From NCBI RefSeq assembly GCF_012726265.1, contig NZ_JAASAG010000017.1, positions 1 to 64,000 of the forward strand: a stretch of 64,000 bases of DNA, in the 5' to 3' direction. Position numbers and translations under genes: made by a program. The notes beneath the pieces were generated by a model that did not search any database, had not been told where the DNA came from, and was given only the letters and a program-made list of their open reading frames with translations. The stretch's first letter is position 1; each line of letters opens with the position of its first letter. This document shows positions 61,201 through 64,000 of the stretch, one piece after another. This DNA comes from Streptomyces sp. HNM0575. Lineage in GTDB: Bacteria; Actinomycetota; Actinomycetes; Streptomycetales; Streptomycetaceae.

Positions 61201-64000
61201 GCGCCTCTGTGGTGCGTCACCCGGGGCGCCGTATCGGTCGGCCGGTCCGAGGACCTCCGCAGCCCCGAACAGGCCGCCCTGTGGGGCCTGGGCCGTGTCG
61301 TCGCACTCGAACACCCCCTGCGCTGGGGCGGGTTGATCGACCTGCCGCAGCAGCCCGATCAGCACACCCTGCGCCGGATCGCCGGCGTCCTGGCCTCCGG
61401 CGACGGCGAGGACCAGGTCGCCGTACGGGCCTCCGGCGTCTACGCACGCCGCCTCGCGCACAGCCCGGCGCCCTCCCTGCGCGGCGACGAGCGGCGCCGG
61501 CTGCGGCCCGACGGCACCGTGCTGATCACCGGCGGCACCGGAGCGCTCGGCGCACATGTCGCACGCGCACTGGCCGCCGCGGACACCGGCTCGCTGCTGC
61601 TGCTCAGCAGGCGGGGATCCGAGGCCCCCGGCGCGGCGGAACTGGCCGCCGAACTGACCGGCCTGGGCGCCGAAGTGACCATCGCCGCCTGCGACGCCGC
61701 CGACCGGGACGCGCTCGCCGCCGTCCTCGGCGAGCACACCGTCACCGCCGTCGTCCACACCGCCGGCGTCGTCGAGGACTCCCTCGTCGAGGACCTGACG
61801 CCCGCGGACTTCGCCACCGTGCTGAGCGCCAAGGCCGACGCCGTGCGCAACCTGCACGAACTGACGGGAGAACTCGACGCGTTCGTGCTGTTCTCCTCCA
61901 CCGCGGCCGTCCTCGGCGCCGCCGGACAGGGCAGCTACGCCGCCGCCAACGCCTACCTCGACGCGTTCGCCGAGCACCGCCGCGCCCAGGGCCTGCCCGC
62001 CACCTCCATCGCCTGGGGCCCGTGGGCCGGCGGCGGCATGGCAGGCGACAACGAAGGCGTCGAGGCCCGGCTGCGGCGCGGCGGATTCACGCCGCTGCCG
62101 CCCGAGCAGGCCCTCGCCGCCCTGTGGCAGGCCGTCGACGGCGGCGAGAGCGCGGTCACCGTCGCCGACATCGACTGGAACCGGTTCCTGCCCGCGATCG
62201 CCGGACTGCGCTCCGCGCCCCTGGTCGAGGAGCTGCCCGAGGTCAAGCGCATGAGGGCCTCCGGACGCGGCTCCGAGCCGGCGGACGAACCGCGGCTGCG
62301 GCAGGAACTGACCGGGCTGTCCGACGCCGACCGCAAGCGTGCCGTGCTGGACCTGGTACGCGGCCAGATCGCCGCCGTACTCGGCCACGCCGACACCCGC
62401 GACATCGAACCCGACCGCGCCTTCCGCGACTTGGGCTTCGACTCGCTGACCACCCTGGAGCTGCGCAACCGCCTCGCCGCCGCGTCGGGCCTGAGCCTGG
62501 CGGCCTCCGTCGTCTACGACTACCCCAGCCCGCTGGAGCTCGCCGGCTTCCTCCTCGCCGAACTCGCCCACGTCACAGGCGAGTCCGCACCCGCCGCCCC
62601 CGCGCTCGCGCCCGTGGCGGCCGTATCGGGCGCCGTCGGGGACGATCCCGTCGCCGTCGTCGGCATCGGCTGCCGCTTCCCGGGAGGCGTCACCGGCCCC
62701 GAGGAGATGTGGGACCTGCTGGCCTCGGGCCGCGACGGCGTCAGCCCCTTCCCCGCCGACCGCGGCTGGGACCTGGCCGCACTGGCCGGCGGGGCGTCCG
62801 CCACCCGCGAAGCCGGATTCCTCAGCGGCATCGCCGACTTCGACGCCTCCTTCTTCGGCATCTCACCGCGCGAGGCCCTGGCGATGGACCCCCAGCAGCG
62901 GCTGCTGCTGGAGACCTCGTGGGAGGCGATCGAGCGCGCCGGAATCGACCCGGGCACGCTGCGCGGCTCCCGCACCGGCGTCTTCGTCGGCACCAACGGC
63001 CAGGACTACGAGTCCGTGCTGCGCCGCAGCGTCGACGAGGACATGCGCGGCTACCTCGCCACCGGCACCACCGCCAGCATCATGTCCGGGCGGCTCGCCT
63101 ACGTACTGGGCCTGGAGGGCCCGGCCGTCACCGTCGACACCGCCTGCTCCTCGTCGCTGGTGGCGCTCCACTGGGCGCTGCGCGCCCTGCGCACCGGCGA
63201 ATGCGAACTCGCCCTCGCCGGCGGCGTGTCGGTGATGTCCGGACCCGACTCGTTCATCGAGTTCACCAGCCAGGGCGGCCTCGCCCCCGACGGCCGCTGC
63301 AAGGCGTTCGCCGACGGCGCCGACGGCACCGCCTGGTCCGAGGGCGTCGGCGTCCTCGTACTGGAGCCGCTGTCGGCAGCGCTGCGCAACGGGCACGACG
63401 TGTGGGGCGTCGTACGCGGCTCCGCCGTCAACTCCGACGGCGCCTCCAACGGGCTGACCGCGCCCAACGGGCCCTCGCAGCAGCGCGTCATCGGCAACGC
63501 ACTCGCCGACGCCGCCCTCACACCCGGCGACATCGACGCACTGGAGGCCCACGGCACCGGCACCGAACTCGGCGACCCCATCGAGGCGCAGGCGCTGCTG
63601 GCGACCTACGGGCAGGACCGCGACGCCGAACGGCCCCTGCTGCTGGGCTCGGTGAAGTCCAACATCGGGCACGCCCAGGCCGCCGCGGGCGCGGCCGGCG
63701 TCATCAAGATGCTGCTGGCGATGCGCCACGGGCAGCTGCCCAAGACCCTCCACGTGGACGCACCCACCTCGCACGTCGACTGGTCCTCCGGCGCCCTGTC
63801 CCTGCTGCACGAGACCGCGGAGTGGCCGCAGACCGGACACCCGCGCCGCGCCGGCGTCTCCGCCTTCGGGCTCAGCGGCACCAACGCGCACGTCGTCGTC
63901 GAGCAGGCCCCCGACGCGGCGCCCGCCACGGACACCCCCGTGGAACCCGTCGCCACGCCGGCCGCCGTGCCCTGGATCGTCTACGGGCGCACCGCGGAAG
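43243..64000 (+). CDS. Giant modular type I PKS, 5' part (modules 1-4 and KS5)
   Basis: An open reading frame from ATG 43243 to the window edge (at least 6,919 residues, no stop). The N-terminus MDNEEKLRDYLKRAG is a classical docking coil, which fixes the start even though the ribosome site is weak. Modules in order: 1 KS-AT(malonyl)-DH-KR(B)-ACP; 2 KS-AT(malonyl)-KR(A1)-ACP; 3 KS-AT(methylmalonyl)-KR(A2)-ACP; 4 KS-AT(malonyl)-KR-ACP; 5 KS, then cut off. ACP serines are 1716, 3301, 4852 and 6401. This order is that of NysI/AmphI (nystatin modules 9-13), so the protein should complete the heptaene and then lay down the sugar-bearing hydroxyl, the branch carbon and the next polyol carbon. Its C-terminal docking partner and further modules lie outside. 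Function is firm; product position is by analogy. Confidence 0.95.
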   Translation, partial: MDNEEKLRDYLKRAGADLRRTRQRLQEVEAAAQEPIAVIGIGCRYPGGISSPEDLWRMVAEGRHGISGFPTDRNWDPELTGLSDTSLGGFLDGATDFDAGFFGVSPREAVGMDPQQRMLLEVTWEAVERAGMDPTSLKGSETAVFVGAMAQDYQVGPEDAGDGFQLLGNSHSVLSGRLSYTFGLLGPAVTVDTACSSSLVTMHLAARSLRAGECSLALAGGCTVMSSPATFAEFSRQGGLSGDGRCRSFADSADGTGWAEGAGVLVLERLSDAQRNGHRVLAVLRGSAVNQDGASNGLTAPNGPSQQRVIQQALIDARLTAAQVDAVEAHGTGTTLGDPVEAQALLAVYGQHREADRPLLLGSVKSNISHTQAAAGVAGVIKMIMAMRHGELPRTLLVDAPSSHVDWSAGAVRLLTDHQPWPETGELRRAAVSSFGISGTNAHTIVEQAPEPADDEAAPQPGTVADAGAVPVPVSGRSRDALRAQAARLLTLVEDDAAPRLLDLAHSAATTRTAFEHRAVAVAETTAQLRDALRALSAGEQTAGLVRGHAQSRGKVAFLFTGQGAQTLGMGRELAARFPVFADALDEVLGHLDGETERPLREVMWGEDAGALEQTAYAQPALFALEVALHRLAASWGLRPDHLAGHSVGEIAAAHAAGVLSLPDACTLVAARGRLMQALPAGGAMVSLEASEEEAAPLIAAREGRVSLAAVNGPRSVVVSGDADAVTEIAAHFEAEGRKTRRLDVSHAFHSPHMEPMLEDFRRVVDGLTLNEPLTPLISGVTGEQAQVEQLTSSGYWLEQARREVRFADAVAWLRDHGVTGFVELGPDGVLSAMTQECLDDGADDRLTAVPLLRAGRPEPAAATTALARLHAHGLSVDWHGYFDGTGARHVDLPTYAFQSKRYWPRGGGFGQPADLRSAGLGAAHYPLLSAAVSLADTDGALLTGRLSLQSHPWLADHRVRGTVLLPGTAFLELAVRAGDEVGCDHVEELTLTSPLAVPDDQGVQVQVSVGRSDAAGRRTVTVHSRPDDDDSRPWTPNATGVLTTGAPAPGFDASVWPPQDAEQLDTDGCYERFAELGFDYGPLFQGLRTAWRGGDGDLYAEVALPEGTESGEGFGLHPALLDSALHAALLDGGSDGGSDGGQQGAAGLPFAWEGVTLHASGATALRVRLARGAGGAMTIDVADTAGAPVASVDSLVLRAVSQAETAPAEASRDALFGLEWVKVSAAEPSGESGKSVAVVGPDPLGLAHGLADADAHADVGAVGEVVPDVVLVPLSGGTDEEAGEDPDAEVDAAGAAHSLTTGALDLVRLWLNEERFAGSRLVFVTRGAVSGEDPAAAAVWGLVRSAQSEHPGRFGLLDLDASDASVEALPRAIGADEPQLALREGEIRAPRLARVASAEPSPAPLGDVDGAVLVTGGTGGLGAVVARHLVSEHGVRDLLLVSRRGQEADGVEELTAELAEQGARAEVAACDVGDREALSALLAEHPVGAVVHAAGVLDDGVIESLTPERVEAVFRPKVDAAWNLHELTRDRVLSAFVLFSSAAGVFGNAGQGNYAAANAFLDALAVHRRQLGLPSVSLAWGAWAGEGMLAEADAERMSRSGMPPLTTDEGLKLFDSALAADQAALVPVRLDLPVLKSRGEVPPLLRGLIRTRVRRALAGSETADSLVRRLEGMSGEERQEALLRLVRGHAAAVLGHADGGEVEPERQFRELGFDSLTAVELRNQLTAATGLRLPATMVFDHPTPRLLAGHLLDELLGSEAAVAPRTRKTPRSPHTADDPIVIVGMGCRYPGGVTSPDELWRLVSEGGDAVSGLPTNRGWDVERLYHPDPDHPGTTYSRSGGFLHDAGEFDAAFFGMSPREALATDSQQRLLLETTWEAFEHAGIDPASLRGSDTGVFAGVMYNDYGARLAGGDFEGHQGSGTSPSIVSGRVSYTLGLEGPAVTVDTACSSSLVAMHWAMQALRSGECSLALAGGVTVMSTPTALIEFSRQRGLAPDGRCKAFSDSADGVSWAEGVGLVVLERLSDARRNGHRVLAVVRGSAVNQDGTSNGLMAPHGPSQQRVIRQALESAGLATTDVDAVEAHGTGTSLGDPIEAQALLATYGQDREQPLLLGSVKSNIGHTQAAAGAAGIIKMVMALGASELPRTLHVNSPSSHVDWEEGAVELLTSASPWPQTGRPRRAAVSSFGISGTNAHVILEQPPAVFPAPAAGGPLRTGTVPLPLSAKSRRALRDQAARLRRHMETYPEVPVLDVAYSLAATRTAFERRAAVVAGERDEALRALSALAADSADGAVVEDEAEPGRLALLFSGQGSQRPGMGRELYERFPVFAEALDEVVSLIGSHLDGHLQQPLRDVLFAEEDTAEAALLHETGWTQPALFALEVALHRLLLSWGVRPQAVAGHSVGEIAAAHAAGVLSLEDACALVASRARLMQALPPGGAMTALEADEEEVVPLLTGRISLAAVNGPRAVVVSGDAGEVDRVAAHFDRLGRRTKALTVSHAFHSPLTDPMLEDFRQAVAQLDFAAPAIPLVSNLTGDVVTAEQVASPEYWVRHARETVRFADGVRALRRAGATTFVEAGPDGGLLAMAESVLAATPPEGEEEAGGTAEQEATAEEGGDATRLVPLLRADRSETAALDAALARLHARGVAVDWDAYFTGSGACRTGLPTYAFQHDFYWPQAPDESAPGEADPSSDLLWEAIDRGDAGELAALLSLGEEQQASLASLLPALSSWRQAGREKTLLDSWRYRVLWAPLRLPAAPVLRGTWLLVTGDDDARHELASRIHDTLSAHGAHVERVTLDEGCADEETLAALLPGDDDIQGAVSLLALDERPHSDGQSVLTRGMALTAAVVRTLDAPLWTLTRGAVSTGPADDPVASAAQAAVWGFGRVAALEHPERWGGLIDLPAAPGNPSASTHGAESGHDTASAHGAAETADPAVQLLDRLPSLLTTSDGEDQLAMRPSGVFGRRLAHRTVESLPADDAFTARGTVLVTGGTGGLGATVARWLASRGAQHLVLTSRRGPDAPGAAELRAELEESGVGVDIAACDVADRDDLARLLDGLTAQPPLTGVVHTAGVGQSTPLEEMTPAEFADVLSAKVAGAIHLDELLGDRDLDLFVLFGSIAGVWGAGNQAAYAAANAFLDALAEQRHARGLTATSIAWGPWAETGMATHEVMSDNLVRRGLSMLPPQHAVTELGRAVVQDDVTVTVADVDWESYAPVFTSVRPSPLLAHLPEVRALAEEAERAAGETSEFAARMRGLSDAEQRRRLLTLVREEAAAVLGHSSAEDVGEQRAFRDIGFDSLTAVELRKRLVRATGVPLPATLVFDHPSPRELAAHLRDRIVGADDEPQARRAESDGGDEPLAIVGMSCRFPGGAGTPEEFWSLLASGTDAVTDFPEDRGFDMAALHHPDPDHPGTTYTTQGGYLHDAAEFDAGFFGISPREALGMDPQQRLLLETTWEAVERAGIDPAALRGSRTGAFIGSSYIEYGEGGAGDGSEGYQVTGSSPSVLSGRVSYVYGLEGPAVTVDTACSSSLVALHLACQSLRSGESTLALAGGATIVPNPKPLIAFSRQRALARDGRCKSFSDDADGMTLSEGIGVLLVEKLSDAQRNGHPVLALVRGSAVNQDGASNGLSAPNGPSQQRVILQALANAGLDPSEVDAVDAHGTGTTLGDPIEAQALLATYGKDRDADRPLLLGSVKSNIGHTQSAAGVASVIKMVLAMQHGTLPQTLHLGAPSTHVDWSSGALAPLAEPVEWPRTGRPRRAAVSSFGISGTNAHTLLEEAPRLPAPTGAVVPGTVLPEQDGTAAPPAGQEPPGTLPWVLTARTETALRDQADRIGAAVDAEEDWHAADIGLALASRAVFEHRAVALGSDRGELRAGLDALLGEETAADVVRGTVGQEGPLTFLFPGQGTQWAGMGAQLLDESPVFAARVAECAAALAPYTDWSLTDVLRDAPGAPSIDRVDVVQPATFAVMVSLAEVWRSYGVEPDAVIGHSQGEIAAACVSGALSLEDAARVVALRSQAIARELAGRGGIVSVALPAGELGPRLEQWEGRLSLAAVNGPRSAAVSGDLGALDELCGQLTDEGVRVRRIEVDYASHSAHVADLHEELLRELAPVRPQRPRIPFLSTVTGEWIDGEQTDAEYWYRNLRQTVHLTEAVEQLLDAGHRAFVEVSAHPVLAPGVEDTVADASARAVVVGTLRRDAGGMHRVLTSVAEAFVRGVHVDWRGRFAGRDARRVQLPTYAFQHERYWIGGPGPHAQRPGQADPADEEFWSAVESADYARLTRSLHVDEESLAAVLPALSSWRQQHRERSTADSWRYRVRWKPLTGTRPASLGGEWLLVSSERTEQSRPGHVQQVADALTRHGARVRHAVLDETCTDRGVLAARLAGAEEASGVVSLLAADEEPCALRPELTTGLALTVTLVQALGDTGTDAPLWVLTRGAVSTGRSDRLTSPLQAQVMGVGWTAALEHPRRVGGTVDLPETLDERAAQRLATVLSGTTGEDQLAVRASGVLARRLAPAPVRGGADDGFTPRGTTLVTGGTGTLGPHIARWLAHRGARHLVLTSRSGPDAPGADQLVSDLAELGATATVVACDITDRDALAAMLQDLHDAGHTVRNVVHTAAVIGTHTLEDATHEAFAEITHAKAAGAANLDALLGDDLDTFVLFSSISGMWGSGRHSAYVAANAYLNALAAERRGRGLPATALSWGIWSDDIGLGRVDSDEIRGSGLEFMNARLALAGLERALVDGEGELAVAAVDWGRYHPVFTSSRPTTLFDEVPEVRQLTDAAEQGAASPEVGEFGARLRGLPPAEAERTLLDLVRSEAAAVLGHTSADALPEHRAFREAGFDSITAVDLRNRLAAATGLSLPTTMVFDRPNPVVLADFLLSQIMGVQGRPTAPAAAAPAATDEPIAVIGMGCRYPGGVTSPEELWDLVLGGADAVSGFPTDRGWDSAALFDEDPDRPGSSYSVQGGFLHDAADFDPGFFGISPREALAMDPQQRLLLETAWETFERCGIDPATLRGSRTGTFIGAGYQDYTSGVPGGADGSEGHMITGTLSSVLSGRMAYLFGLEGPAVTLDTACSSSLVALHMACQSLREGESSLALAGGVSVMATPGAFVGFSRQRALAPDGRCKAYSDAADGMTLAEGTGLVMLERLSDARRNGHPVLAVVRGSAMNQDGASNGLTAPNGPSQQRVIEQALANARLSPGEVDAVEGHGTGTALGDPIEAQALLATYGQDRDAERPLLLGSVKSNIGHTQMASGVAGVIKMVMALREGRLPRTLHVDRPSTKVDWSTGAIELLTEEADWPGTGRARRAGVSSFGLSGTNVHTILEEAPAETAPSAAERDGDAETTPDAETTPDAETAADAPEEGEESEEGAPRLPHPEISTWPVLVSARTDDALRDQAGALLGLLERQPETDTPDLAWSLATGRSAFERRAAVLAADRDTLVRGLTALRDERPDAALVQGTASRGRTAVVFSGQGSQRLGMGRELYGRFPVFAEAFDAVAAFVDVELERPLREVVWGDDEEALNRTGWAQPALFALEVALFRLVEWLGVSPDHLAGHSIGEIAAAHVAGVLSLEDACALVCARARLMEALPEGGAMVAVEAAEADVVPLLGEGVSLAAVNGPSSVVVAGDEAAVLQIAERFEAQGVRTRRLRVSHAFHSPLMEPVLEEFRAVVSGLSFERPRIPVAVSGDVCDPEHWVRHVRDTVRFDDAVRTLHEDGVTTVLELGPDSVLCGMAHERATEAGAHLLPALRKDREEEPGLLAAVAGLHTRGTAVDWNALFDGAGTDWVDLPTYPFQHRRYWPEAETAPPGPKTADPADAELWSAVEREDPALVASVLDLDETTAGAVVPALSSWRRRRQQQSTLDGWRYGVHWRPVTVSGTLTGEWLVLTPEGHDGGELTGALGARATVLETTADSREALAARLSELVADGPRFAGVLSLLAAGESEGGVPGHGVPACLTRTVTAVQALSDAGYEAPLWCVTRGAVSVGRSEDLRSPEQAALWGLGRVVALEHPLRWGGLIDLPQQPDQHTLRRIAGVLASGDGEDQVAVRASGVYARRLAHSPAPSLRGDERRRLRPDGTVLITGGTGALGAHVARALAAADTGSLLLLSRRGSEAPGAAELAAELTGLGAEVTIAACDAADRDALAAVLGEHTVTAVVHTAGVVEDSLVEDLTPADFATVLSAKADAVRNLHELTGELDAFVLFSSTAAVLGAAGQGSYAAANAYLDAFAEHRRAQGLPATSIAWGPWAGGGMAGDNEGVEARLRRGGFTPLPPEQALAALWQAVDGGESAVTVADIDWNRFLPAIAGLRSAPLVEELPEVKRMRASGRGSEPADEPRLRQELTGLSDADRKRAVLDLVRGQIAAVLGHADTRDIEPDRAFRDLGFDSLTTLELRNRLAAASGLSLAASVVYDYPSPLELAGFLLAELAHVTGESAPAAPALAPVAAVSGAVGDDPVAVVGIGCRFPGGVTGPEEMWDLLASGRDGVSPFPADRGWDLAALAGGASATREAGFLSGIADFDASFFGISPREALAMDPQQRLLLETSWEAIERAGIDPGTLRGSRTGVFVGTNGQDYESVLRRSVDEDMRGYLATGTTASIMSGRLAYVLGLEGPAVTVDTACSSSLVALHWALRALRTGECELALAGGVSVMSGPDSFIEFTSQGGLAPDGRCKAFADGADGTAWSEGVGVLVLEPLSAALRNGHDVWGVVRGSAVNSDGASNGLTAPNGPSQQRVIGNALADAALTPGDIDALEAHGTGTELGDPIEAQALLATYGQDRDAERPLLLGSVKSNIGHAQAAAGAAGVIKMLLAMRHGQLPKTLHVDAPTSHVDWSSGALSLLHETAEWPQTGHPRRAGVSAFGLSGTNAHVVVEQAPDAAPATDTPVEPVATPAAVPWIVYGRTAE
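43342..48523 (+). other. Second PKS module 1: KS-AT(mal)-DH-KR(B)-ACP
   Basis: KS nucleophile C195 with MDPQQR; AT serine S647 (GHSVGEIAAAH, HAFH; malonyl); DH histidine H958 in HRVRGTVLLPG with LLDSALHAA downstream; KR with LDD; ACP serine S1716. It is the seventh consecutive KR-DH module, giving the last double bond. The DH holds a GGSDGGSDGG insert. Bases from about 46950 to 48010 closely resemble the KR region of the first giant PKS. Confidence 0.9.
48574..53278 (+). other. Second PKS module 2: KS-AT(mal)-KR(A1)-ACP
   Basis: KS nucleophile C1949 with ATDSQQR and GVMYNDY, like the polyene KSs; AT serine S2403 with HAFH (malonyl); no DH; KR with VWGAGNQAAY, where Trp is present and Gln is three before Tyr, so A1 type; ACP serine S3301. 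By nystatin/amphotericin analogy its hydroxyl is the mycosamine attachment site. Confidence 0.9.
53318..57931 (+). other. Second PKS module 3: KS-AT(methylmalonyl)-KR(A2)-ACP
   Basis: KS nucleophile C3530; AT with GHSQGEIAAA (S3996) and YASH (4097-4100), the two classic methylmalonyl markers; KR with MWGSGRHSAY, where Trp plus His three before Tyr mark an A2 type (L-hydroxyl with epimerised alpha-methyl); ACP serine S4852. It is the only branching module in the window and supplies the methyl that in mycosamine polyenes becomes the ring carboxyl. Confidence 0.9.
57973..62578 (+). other. Second PKS module 4: KS-AT(mal)-KR-ACP
   Basis: KS nucleophile C5084 in LDTACSS; AT serine S5569 in GHSIGEIAAAH with HAFH (malonyl); KR with LGAAGQGSY, so no Trp, and VED where B-type enzymes have LDD; ACP serine S6401. 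The KR keeps its cofactor motif (GGTGALG), Ser and Tyr, so it should be active and is most simply B type. Its AT coding segment has a codon style unlike both flanks. Confidence 0.88.
59296..59343 (+). repeat. 18-bp coding tandem repeat in a KS-AT linker
   Basis: The unit GACGCGGAGACGACCCCC is present in two full copies and one partial copy, encoding DAETTP DAETTP DAET in the acidic stretch between KS4 and AT4 of the second PKS. It stays in frame and sits in a linker, where length change should be tolerated. Confidence 0.85.
62641..64000 (+). other. Second PKS module 5: KS, cut by the window end
   Basis: The KS has GIGCRFPGG, MDPQQR, nucleophile C6635 and EAHGTGT. Sequence stops in the KS-AT linker just after the KS post-domain (AVPWIVYGRTAE). 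AT type and reductive domains are not visible. In the nystatin pattern this module leaves a ketone. Confidence 0.88.

Noticed and set aside
1..64000. Insertion sequences, integrase sites, tRNA or rRNA genes, CRISPR arrays
   Set aside because: No transposase-like frame, terminal inverted repeats, tRNA fold or spaced repeat array was recognised. The large repeats present are PKS domain repeats.

Overview
This 64 kb window is very G+C-rich, uses actinomycete-style codons throughout, and lies inside a modular type I polyketide synthase (PKS) cluster. Streptomyces or a close relative is the likely host. The layout, domain order and accessory genes match the nystatin/amphotericin/candicidin class of mycosamine-bearing polyene macrolides. 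No database search was possible, so the class assignment rests on architecture and motifs, and the exact product is not identified.

Layout. (1) 1-941: the 3' end of a PKS gene (end of an A1-type ketoreductase, ACP, C-terminal docking tail). (2) 962-31960: a 10,332-residue PKS with six complete KS-AT-DH-KR-ACP modules and no enoylreductase. Every AT has malonyl-type motifs and every KR has the B-type LDD motif. (3) 31961-32252: a 292-bp spacer with two strong hairpins and a candidate regulator box. (4) 32253-36215: a co-directional group of a tandem 3-hydroxyacyl-CoA dehydrogenase, a type II thioesterase and a GDP-mannose 4,6-dehydratase. (5) 36343-40270, minus strand: two half-size ABC exporters overlapping by 8 bp. 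(6) 40271-40481: a divergent regulatory region. (7) 40482-43133: crotonyl-CoA carboxylase/reductase, then a cytochrome P450. (8) 43243-64000: a second large PKS that runs off the window, with four complete modules and most of a fifth KS.

How they work together (inference). The six reducing-dehydrating modules of the first giant PKS and module 1 of the second give seven consecutive double bonds, so a heptaene. The next modules add polyol carbons. Module 3 of the second PKS is the only one in the window with a methylmalonyl-type AT; in amphotericin-type polyenes the equivalent branch methyl is oxidised to a carboxyl by a P450, and a P450 gene sits directly upstream. GDP-mannose 4,6-dehydratase would start mycosamine formation. 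The type II thioesterase would clear stalled ACPs, and the ABC pair would export product. The dehydrogenase plus crotonyl-CoA carboxylase/reductase form a route to ethylmalonyl-CoA. That route is not part of the classical heptaene gene set, and no AT seen here obviously uses it.

Regulation and evolution. Sequences resembling the PimM-type PAS-LuxR operator lie in the spacers before the dehydrogenase and thioesterase genes and, twice, between the divergent ABC and ccr genes. The PKS genes are mosaics: near-identical KS domains, abrupt changes of codon style inside single modules, and patches shared between the two PKS genes point to recurrent recombination or gene conversion. No mobile element, RNA gene or CRISPR array was seen.
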